Assembly: GCA_016744555.1 (NCBI GenBank)
Contig: JADGED010000151.1
Coordinates: forward strand, 1 to 6,169
Origin: Desulfuromonadaceae bacterium
GTDB lineage: Bacteria > Desulfobacterota > Desulfuromonadia > Desulfuromonadales > Geopsychrobacteraceae
Direction: 5' to 3'
DNA: 6,169 nt
The position numbers were made by a program, and so were the translations under genes. The notes beneath the pieces are model-generated. The model was given only the letters and a program-made list of their open reading frames with translations, was not told the DNA's origin and did not search any database. Every line of letters starts with the position of its first letter. Positions within the stretch are counted from its first letter, which is position 1. This document shows positions 1-4,620 of the stretch, in pieces.

Positions 1-161
1 TTATAGCACTGAAATGAACATTTTATGTAAATTTTTCCATATAGGTGTTTATTGCCGCAATTTTACTGCATAATTATGGTACTTAAGCTTGGACACTATG
101 CACAAATCGGTTACAGTATTTGGCTTAAAAGATTGTATCTAACAAAATAAGAGGACGATTG
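1..161. other. Leader region without a recognisable gene
   Basis: This AT-rich stretch upstream of the methyltransferase gene shows no convincing coding sequence on either strand, no tRNA-like fold that I can see and no repeat array. It ends in the GAGGA ribosome binding site (151-155) of the gene at 162. It may contain the promoter listed separately. The gene to the left lies outside the window. Confidence 0.6.
89..117 (+). promoter_or_regulatory. Possible sigma70-type promoter for the methyltransferase gene
   Basis: A weak -35-like TTGGAC (89-94) and a -10-like TACAGT (112-117) are separated by 17 nt, ahead of the gene starting at 162. Each hexamer matches the consensus only partly and the background is AT-rich, so this is a candidate only. 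Confidence 0.25.
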
Positions 162-1355
162 ATGAAACCATGTCAAGTCGGCAGTGAAACCATTCGAATG
201 TTAAACCTTGGGCACCCTTGGGTCATAGCTGACCGTTATACAAAGCAATGGCAGCATGGGGCCGCTGGTGATTTGATTTCTCTGGTCGATACAGATAGCA
301 AGCACTTAGCTACAGCATTGTACGATCCCAAAGACAGAATTGTTGCGCGTATATTGGGGTGTGGCAAGATTAAACTCAATGTCGAGTGGTTTAAGCAGGT
401 TTTCTTAGGCGCCAAAAAGTTACGCCAACATGCCAATCTGGATGATAGCAACGCTTTTCGTTGGCTTAATGGTGAGGGCGACGGACTGCCAGGGGTAACG
501 GTTGATGTATATGCCGATTACCTCATGCTACAACTTTTTACCCCTGCGTGGGATGCCCATTTAGAACCAATGATATCTGCTCTACAGCAAGTTTTTCAAC
601 CTAAGGGTATTTATCGAAAATTGCGACCTCAAGAAACCCGTGCTCTAGAGGCGAAAACACGCTCTAAGGAATATAGTTGTTTGGTCTCTGGAAGTCCTGC
701 TCCAGTACCATTACAAGTAGAAGAAAATGGTTTGAACTACTGGGTTGATTTACGTGAAGGGCTAAATACTGGGTTGTTTCCAGATCAACGGCGTAATCGG
801 TTAGAGTTGATGCAACGCGTCACCGGAAAACGAGTACTAAACCTATTTGCTTTTACTGGGGCATTTTCGGTTGCCGCTGCTGCAGCTGGGGCAAAAAAAG
901 TTACGAGTGTCGATGTTTCGGCAAAATATCTAAAAATTGCCGAAGAAAATTTTGCCATCAATCGTTTAAATCCTAAACGTCACGGATTCGTTGTTGGTGA
1001 TGTTTTTGCTGAGCTGGCAAAAATGCAAACAAGGCAACAACGTTTTGATGTTATTTTGTTTGATCCGCCATCATTTTCAACCACAAGTAAAAGTCGCTTT
1101 TCTACCCATGGAGGTACGTCGAAGTTGGTAGCAGCAACGCTTCCGTTGTTAGAATCCGGTGGTTTGTTGATGAGCTCAAGTAATCATCAAAAAGTATCTA
1201 TGGAAGACTATTTAAAAGAGTTACGGCGTGGTGCACTGCAGGCTGGTAGTGAACTGCAGACAATTTTTACTAGTGGCCAACCAGAAGATTTCCCTTGTTC
1301 AGTATGTTTTCCTGAGGGGCGCTACTTGAAGTTTGTTATTGGGGTTAAATCGTAA
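162..1355 (+). CDS. PUA-domain class I SAM-dependent rRNA methyltransferase, RlmI/RlmK-like
   Basis: This 397-residue protein is probably a cytoplasmic 23S rRNA methyltransferase of the COG1092 group; E. coli RlmI (m5C1962) has about the same length. The N-terminus is a PUA-like RNA-binding domain (about residues 1-75, with the family's HPWV motif near 18-21). A linking domain follows, then a Rossmann methyltransferase domain from about 185. Visible motifs are GEGDGLPG (104-111), NLFAFTGAF (227-235, SAM-binding motif I), VDVS (250-253, acidic ribose-binding region) and DPPSFS (301-306, motif IV). At the position where RlmI has an SCS motif this protein has SSS (338-340, in MSSSNHQK). DPPSFS and SSSNHQK resemble the RlmK half of RlmKL (m7G) about as much as RlmI, so the target base is uncertain and no gene symbol is given. 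ATG 162 is preferred over TTG 159 because GAGGA (151-155) is then 6 nt upstream. The gene lies 110 nt before prfB. Confidence 0.85.
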   Translation: MKPCQVGSETIRMLNLGHPWVIADRYTKQWQHGAAGDLISLVDTDSKHLATALYDPKDRIVARILGCGKIKLNVEWFKQVFLGAKKLRQHANLDDSNAFRWLNGEGDGLPGVTVDVYADYLMLQLFTPAWDAHLEPMISALQQVFQPKGIYRKLRPQETRALEAKTRSKEYSCLVSGSPAPVPLQVEENGLNYWVDLREGLNTGLFPDQRRNRLELMQRVTGKRVLNLFAFTGAFSVAAAAAGAKKVTSVDVSAKYLKIAEENFAINRLNPKRHGFVVGDVFAELAKMQTRQQRFDVILFDPPSFSTTSKSRFSTHGGTSKLVAATLPLLESGGLLMSSSNHQKVSMEDYLKELRRGALQAGSELQTIFTSGQPEDFPCSVCFPEGRYLKFVIGVKS

Positions 1356-1382
1356 AAGATTGCCCTTAATTTACTCTCCATA

Positions 1383-1411
1383 CTGTTATTTTAATTTGCT
1401 TCAGTTATACT
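1383..1411 (+). promoter_or_regulatory. Possible promoter for prfB
   Basis: TATACT (1406-1411) matches five of six bases of the -10 consensus. A weak CTGTTA (1383-1388) lies 17 nt upstream as the -35. It sits in the 110-nt gap between the methyltransferase gene and prfB, about 55 nt before the prfB start. No clear terminator is visible in the same gap, so read-through from the upstream gene is also possible. Confidence 0.35.
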
Positions 1412-1465
1412 GCGCCGATTCTATATATTTAGTTAGTGTTTTGTTCAACATTGAAGGAGAAACAG

Positions 1466-2561
1466 ATGTTTCGTGAACCAAAAGAGACCGTCAAAGAGTT
1501 AAATGAAAAGCTGCAAGAACTATGGAGGTATCTTTGACGTCCCTGGAAAGCGGGAGCGGGTTTCTGAACTTGAAGCTGAAATTGCCAGCCCAGATTTTTG
1601 GGACAAAGGTGAATTAGCACAGGAGCGGTTAAAAGAGCATGCACAATTAAAACAGGTAGTTGAAGATTGTACAAAAATTGGGCAGCAGCTAGAAGACTTG
1701 CAGGTCTTGATTGAGCTTGGGGAAGAGGGGGAGGATGAGGATACTCTTCTTGAAGTTAATGGGTTGTTGCCCGCAATTAAAAAGAAGGTTGGGCAGATGG
1801 AGTTTTCTCGCATGCTCTCTGGCCCACACGATGCCAATAATGCAACCTTAAGTATTAATGCCGGAGCTGGTGGTACCGAGGCGCAGGATTGGGCTGACAT
1901 GGTGCTGCGAATGTATCTCCGTTACTGCGAGAGGATGGGTTTTAAGGTAGAATTTACAGAATACCAACCCGGTGATGATGCTGGGTTAAAAGGGGCGACG
2001 TTTACGGTTGAGGGTAGTTATGCCTATGGTTACCTAAAGGCCGAAAGTGGTATCCATCGCCTGGTTAGAATCTCACCATTTGATGCCAATTCAAAGCGAC
2101 ATACTTCTTTTTGCTCAGTGTTTGTTTTTCCTGAACTTGACGATTCCATCGAAGTAGAAGTGGAAGATAAAGATATTAAGGTTGATACTTTTCGCGCCAG
2201 TGGTGCCGGAGGTCAGCATATAAATAAAACCGATTCTGCTATCCGGATTACCCATCTTCCTTCGGGAATAGTGGTCGCCTGTCAGAATCAGCGTTCACAG
2301 CACAATAATCGTGCTACGGCGATGAAGCAGTTAAAAGCACGCCTTTACGAAAGGGAAGTAAGAAAAAAGCAGGAAGAGGCTGATGCTTTTTCTGAGGATA
2401 AAAAAGAAATTGGCTGGGGGAGCCAAATTCGTTCCTATGTTTTGCACCCATATCGGATGATAAAAGATCATCGAACCGATTGCGAAACCGGTAACACCGA
2501 TGCAGTTTTAGATGGTAATTTAGATGATTTTATCGAAGCATATTTGTTGCGTGGAAAATAA
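1466..2561 (+). CDS. prfB: Peptide chain release factor 2 (RF2), made by +1 programmed frameshift
   Basis: RF2 recognises UGA and UAA stop codons in the ribosomal A site and triggers release of the finished protein. The coding sequence is join(1466..1534, 1536..2561): 23 codons in the first frame, then a +1 shift that skips T1535, giving 364 residues (E. coli RF2 has 365). The start ATG 1466 follows AAGGAGA (1454-1460). The N-terminal part is a charged helical domain. The SPF stop-codon recognition tripeptide is at about residues 203-205, and the universal GGQ catalytic motif is at 248-250 in SGAGGQHINKT. SPF, rather than PxT, identifies RF2 and not RF1. The residue equivalent to the unusual Thr246 of E. 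coli K-12 is Ala here, as in most bacteria. The in-frame TGA is a regulatory signal: low RF2 favours the frameshift and so more RF2. The usual gammaproteobacterial neighbour lysS is absent; guaB follows after 131 nt. Confidence 0.97.
1523..1538 (+). promoter_or_regulatory. RF2 programmed +1 frameshift site
   Basis: The sequence reads TGG AGG TAT CTT TGA C. An internal Shine-Dalgarno-like TGGAGG (1523-1528) lies 3 nt before the slippery CTT codon (1532-1534). CTT is followed by the stop TGA (1535-1537) and a C (1538) that makes termination poor. This is the classic arrangement known from E. coli prfB, which has AGG GGG TAT CTT TGA C. After the shift the frame continues GAC GTC CCT, giving the conserved RF2 sequence YLDVPGKRER. 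Confidence 0.97.
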
Positions 2562-2583
2562 TAATAGCGTTCTAAAAAAATAA

Positions 2584-2606
2584 CCGTTTTTCTTGGCGAA
2601 AAGTGG
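2584..2606 (+). other. Stem-loop in the prfB-guaB spacer
   Basis: CCGTTTTTC (2584-2592) can pair with GAAAAGTGG (2598-2606) around a 5-nt loop (TTGGC), using seven Watson-Crick and two G-U pairs. It starts 23 nt after the prfB stop. No T-run follows it on the + strand, so it is not a convincing intrinsic terminator. It might be a 3'-end stabilising or attenuating structure, or chance in AT-rich DNA. Confidence 0.3.
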
Positions 2607-2615
2607 CGTAAATGA

Positions 2616-2644
2616 TTGACTTACAGAGCTGTTTTCAATAAGTT
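2616..2644 (+). promoter_or_regulatory. Possible promoter for the guaB-guaA genes
   Basis: TTGACT (2616-2621) matches five of six bases of the -35 consensus. A poor -10-like TAAGTT (2639-2644) follows after 17 nt. The location, about 50 nt before guaB and after prfB ends, suits an independent gua promoter. No recognisable PurR-type operator or purine riboswitch was seen in the short leader. Confidence 0.4.
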
Positions 2645-2669
2645 CTCCGGTTAAATATTCCCCCTTATC

Positions 2670-2684
2670 CCTTTATCAAAGGAG
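2670..2684 (+). promoter_or_regulatory. guaB ribosome binding site within a small hairpin
   Basis: AAAGGAG (2678-2684) is a strong Shine-Dalgarno sequence 8 nt before ATG 2693, and it decides the start: the in-frame GTG at 2687 would be only 2 nt from it. CCTTT (2670-2674) is complementary to AAAGG (2678-2682) with a 3-nt ATC loop, so the site could be partly masked. Five pairs, mostly A-U, make a weak stem. Confidence 0.55.
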
Positions 2685-2692
2685 CAGTGGTC

Positions 2693-4162
2693 ATGCACGA
2701 TACTGAAATTCCCGTAGGTTTAACTTTTGATGATGTCTTACTAGTGCCTGCCCACTCGGAAGTATTACCCCGGGATGTAGATCTGACGACCAAGCTTACC
2801 GAAACAATTACCCTTAATATCCCACTTCTTTCTGCTGCTATGGATACGGTAACCGAATCACGTACCGCTATTTGTATGGCGCGTGAAGGTGGACTGGGGA
2901 TTATTCATAAAAATATGAGTCCGCAGTCGCAAGCAACGCAAGTTGATCAAGTGAAGAAATCTGAGAGCGGCATGATTGTCGATCCAATTACTATGGATCC
3001 TGATCAAAAAATTTCAGACGCTCTGCAGGCAATGAAGAAATATCGTATTTCCGGAGTCCCAGTTACTAAAAATGGGAAGCTGGTTGGAATTATGACTAAT
3101 CGTGATTTGCGCTTTGAGACAAATGTTGATCAGCCGATTGCGAATGTTATGACTAAAGAAAACTTAGTTACTGTGCCGCCAGGAACTACCCTGGAAGAGG
3201 CTAAGTATCATCTCCATGAACATCGGATTGAAAAACTGTTGGTTGTAGATGATAACTACAATCTAAAAGGTTTGATAACCATTAAAGATATCGAGAAAGT
3301 CCGTAAATACCCAGATGCTTGTAAAGATGAACTTGGACGTTTGCGGGTTGGTGCTGCTGTTGGTGTTGGTGCTGATCTCGACGAGCGTGCGGCCGCATTG
3401 GTCGAAGCCGGAGTTGACTTACTGGTAGTTGATACTGCTCATGGACATAGTCAAGCAGTTATTGATGTTATTGCTAATTTGCGTAAAACCTATCCTGCAC
3501 TACAATTGATGGCAGGAAATATTGCTACTGGTGCTGCAGCTCAAGCGTTGATTGATGTCGGTGTTAATGCCGTTAAGGTTGGTATCGGACCTGGTTCAAT
3601 ATGTACTACTCGTGTTGTAGCTGGCGTTGGAATGCCACAAATTTCTGCAATTCAGGAAGTTGCTAAAGTTGCACACGCCGCTGGAATAACCTTGGTTGCC
3701 GATGGTGGAATAAAATTCTCAGGTGATTTGCCTAAAGCAGTTGCTGCTGGTGCCGATATTATCATGATTGGTTCTTTGTTTGCCGGAACCGAAGAGTCAC
3801 CCGGAGATACAATACTTTATCAAGGTCGTACCTATAAATCTTACCGAGGAATGGGTAGTTTGGCCGCAATGAAGAAGGGCAGTAAGGATCGCTACTTCCA
3901 AGGTGAGGAAGAGGACGTTAAATTGGTCCCTGAAGGGATTGAAGGTCGAGTACCTTTCCGTGGGTCTTTGTCAGAAAATATCCATCAGCTAATCGGTGGT
4001 TTGCGCTCTGGCATGGGTTACACAGGGTGTGGAACTATTAAAGAGTTACAGCAGCGAGGCAAGTTTGTTCGTATTACCAATGCCGGTCTGCGTGAATCTC
4101 ATGTACACGATGTCATTATTACTCAGGAAGCACCAAACTATCGTATCGAACGGAGCCCTTAA
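2693..4162 (+). CDS. guaB: Inosine-5'-monophosphate dehydrogenase
   Basis: GuaB oxidises IMP to XMP with NAD+ and water, the first and rate-limiting step committed to guanine nucleotides. The protein has 489 residues (E. coli 488) and forms cytoplasmic tetramers/octamers in known cases. It opens with the typical LTFDDVLL segment. The catalytic TIM barrel is interrupted by a pair of CBS domains (about residues 92-205), which in this family bind adenine/guanine nucleotides and tune activity. NAD/IMP-site features include VVDTAHGHS (245-253), the loop GIGPGSICTTR with catalytic Cys304, ADGGIKFSGD (336-345), and the mobile-flap SKDRYFQ with Arg400-Tyr401, the Arg acting as general base. All key residues are present, so the enzyme should be active. 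Start ATG 2693 is chosen from the AAAGGAG at 2678-2684. No terminator is visible after the stop, which is followed 48 nt later by the four-helix-bundle gene and then guaA. Confidence 0.98.
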   Translation: MHDTEIPVGLTFDDVLLVPAHSEVLPRDVDLTTKLTETITLNIPLLSAAMDTVTESRTAICMAREGGLGIIHKNMSPQSQATQVDQVKKSESGMIVDPITMDPDQKISDALQAMKKYRISGVPVTKNGKLVGIMTNRDLRFETNVDQPIANVMTKENLVTVPPGTTLEEAKYHLHEHRIEKLLVVDDNYNLKGLITIKDIEKVRKYPDACKDELGRLRVGAAVGVGADLDERAAALVEAGVDLLVVDTAHGHSQAVIDVIANLRKTYPALQLMAGNIATGAAAQALIDVGVNAVKVGIGPGSICTTRVVAGVGMPQISAIQEVAKVAHAAGITLVADGGIKFSGDLPKAVAAGADIIMIGSLFAGTEESPGDTILYQGRTYKSYRGMGSLAAMKKGSKDRYFQGEEEDVKLVPEGIEGRVPFRGSLSENIHQLIGGLRSGMGYTGCGTIKELQQRGKFVRITNAGLRESHVHDVIITQEAPNYRIERSP

Positions 4163-4163
4163 T

Positions 4164-4184
4164 AGGTTCAAGGAGCAAGGAGAA
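4164..4184 (+). repeat. Left heptad array (AGGNNNA, three units)
   Basis: Three consecutive 7-bp units begin at 4164 (AGGTTCA), 4171 (AGGAGCA) and 4178 (ends GAA), all sharing AGG at the start and A at the end. The array starts 2 nt after the guaB stop codon. GGTTC (4165-4169) and GAACC (4182-4186) could also close a small hairpin with a 12-nt loop. Positions 4171-4180 are the left arm of a perfect 10-bp inverted repeat whose partner is at 4601-4610. Confidence 0.6.
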
Positions 4185-4201
4185 CCAAGCTCATTTGATT
4201 T

Positions 4202-4206
4202 GGAGG
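4202..4206 (+). promoter_or_regulatory. Strong ribosome binding site of the four-helix-bundle gene
   Basis: GGAGG, extended by further G residues to 4209, precedes ATG 4211. It is one of the best Shine-Dalgarno matches in the window. It supports real translation of the small gene from ATG 4211 and argues that it is not a decayed remnant. Confidence 0.7.
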
Positions 4207-4210
4207 GGGA

Positions 4211-4567
4211 ATGCAGTTTGAAGAATTGGATGTTTGGAAACGCTCAGCCCGGTTGAGTTCTGAAATTTATAAAAAATTACGTTCTTTAAAAGATTATGGT
4301 TTTAAGGATCAAATTACTCGCTCTGGCCTTTCGGTTCCAAGCAATATCGCTGAAGGGTTTGAACGTCAATCACTTAAAGAGAGTCTACAGTTCTTCTCGT
4401 ATGCAAAAGGATCCTGCGGCGAATTGAGAACCCAAATATATATTGGTGTAGATATTGGTTATATTGAGAAAGAGGTTGGGACTGTGTGGATTAAAGAAAC
4501 CAAAGAAATTTCAGCAATGATAGTTGGTTTAATTCAAATCAGAAAATCATTTGTCAAAAAACATTGA
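4211..4567 (+). CDS. Four-helix-bundle protein, 23S rRNA intervening-sequence/Avd-like family
   Basis: This 118-residue, Lys/Arg-rich, mostly helical protein has the hallmarks of the family known as TIGR02436/PF05635: an opening FEELDVWKRSARLSSEIY (3-20), YGFKDQITRSGLSVPSNIAEGF (29-50) with the signature PSNIAEG, then SYAKGSCGELRTQI (63-76) and GYIEKE (83-88). Length and motif order are typical and there is no frameshift. The family was first noticed in intervening sequences within 23S rRNA genes, occurs widely as stand-alone genes, and is related to the Avd accessory protein of diversity-generating retroelements. Those relatives form barrel-shaped pentamers that bind nucleic acid, but the function of stand-alone copies is not established. 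No signal peptide or membrane segment is visible. It lies within the guaB-guaA operon, same strand, 48 nt after guaB and 53 nt before guaA, flanked by inverted heptad repeats. No role in purine synthesis is implied; it is probably a passenger. Confidence 0.88.
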   Translation: MQFEELDVWKRSARLSSEIYKKLRSLKDYGFKDQITRSGLSVPSNIAEGFERQSLKESLQFFSYAKGSCGELRTQIYIGVDIGYIEKEVGTVWIKETKEISAMIVGLIQIRKSFVKKH

Positions 4568-4576
4568 GGTGGCGGT

Positions 4577-4610
4577 CTTACCTTTAACTTTATCCTTTAA
4601 CCTTGCTCCT
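4577..4610 (-). repeat. Right heptad array (inverted AGGNNNA, five units)
   Basis: Read on the minus strand from 4610 leftwards, the units are AGGAGCA (4604-4610), AGGTTAA (4597-4603), AGGATAA (4590-4596), a 6-bp variant AGTTAA (4584-4589) and AGGTAAG (4577-4583). On the + strand this is a pyrimidine-rich CCTTTAA-type tract. The outermost unit is identical to the middle unit of the left array, in opposite orientation. The array ends at the AGGGA that probably serves guaA. Confidence 0.6.
4601..4610 (-). repeat. Right arm of a perfect 10-bp inverted repeat
   Basis: CCTTGCTCCT here is the exact reverse complement of AGGAGCAAGG at 4171-4180. The two arms enclose the whole four-helix-bundle gene. 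In a guaB-guaA transcript they could pair into a long-range stem, comparable in outline to the stems that close intervening sequences in 23S rRNA. Confidence 0.6.
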
Positions 4611-4615
4611 AGGGA
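4611..4615 (+). promoter_or_regulatory. Probable guaA ribosome binding site
   Basis: AGGGA lies 5 nt before ATG 4621 and is the only purine-rich match in range. It directly abuts the end of the right heptad array. It is weaker than the sites of guaB and the four-helix-bundle gene, and pairing of the 4601-4610 arm could change its accessibility. Confidence 0.5.
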
Positions 4616-4620
4616 AAATA

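Larger units (their letters stand above)
4164..4610. mobile_element. Putative insertion unit: four-helix-bundle gene bounded by inverted heptad arrays
   Basis: The 447-bp segment between the guaB stop and the guaA ribosome binding site consists of a left array of 7-bp repeats (AGGNNNA), one small gene, and a right array of the same repeats in inverted orientation. Cutting it out would leave an 11-nt guaB-guaA spacer with an AGGGA ribosome binding site, which is why I infer an insertion. No transposase, recombinase or reverse transcriptase is encoded, and no target-site duplication is obvious. The boundaries are inferred from the repeats, and the mechanism of movement is unknown. An alternative is a long-resident intergenic gene whose flanks happen to be repetitive. 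Confidence 0.45.

Noticed and set aside
236..451. Minus-strand reading frame inside the methyltransferase gene
   Set aside because: It lies opposite a clearly conserved gene, has no recognisable motif and looks like a shadow.
1535..1537. In-frame TGA in prfB as a sequencing error or pseudogene lesion
   Set aside because: The surrounding TGGAGG-TAT-CTT-TGA-C matches the known programmed frameshift signal in sequence and spacing.
1429..1900. Two minus-strand reading frames (1429-1674 and 1520-1900) over prfB
   Set aside because: They are opposite the conserved RF2 coding sequence and have low-complexity Ser/Pro-rich translations without family features.
1503..2561. RF2 starting at ATG 1503 as a single 352-residue frame
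   Set aside because: The first 11 residues of that frame are unlike RF2, there is no ribosome binding site, and the frameshift from the frame starting at 1466 gives the canonical N-terminus.
2584..2606. Stem-loop as a rho-independent terminator of prfB
   Set aside because: No T-run follows on the + strand, and two of the nine pairs are G-U; it is listed only as a stem-loop.
2581..2653. TAACCG (2581-2586) and CGGTTA (2648-2653) as a regulatory inverted repeat around the guaB promoter
   Set aside because: Only six bases match, over 60 nt apart, in AT-rich DNA; this is expected by chance.
2687..2692. GTG 2687 as the guaB start
   Set aside because: It lies only 2 nt from the end of the AAAGGAG ribosome binding site; ATG 2693 has proper spacing and gives the usual family length.
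3996..4256. Plus-strand frame overlapping the guaB end and the start of the small gene
   Set aside because: It is out of frame with both well-supported genes, and its translation has no recognisable domain.
4211..4567. The Avd-like protein as part of a diversity-generating retroelement
   Set aside because: No reverse transcriptase, template repeat or variable repeat is visible in the window; both neighbours are complete or near-complete gua genes.
4164..4610. A 23S rRNA intervening sequence in its usual rRNA setting
   Set aside because: The flanks are protein-coding guaB and guaA, with no rRNA sequence on either side.
4164..4610. Heptad arrays as a CRISPR array
   Set aside because: The units are 7 bp, directly adjacent and have no spacers; no cas genes are present.
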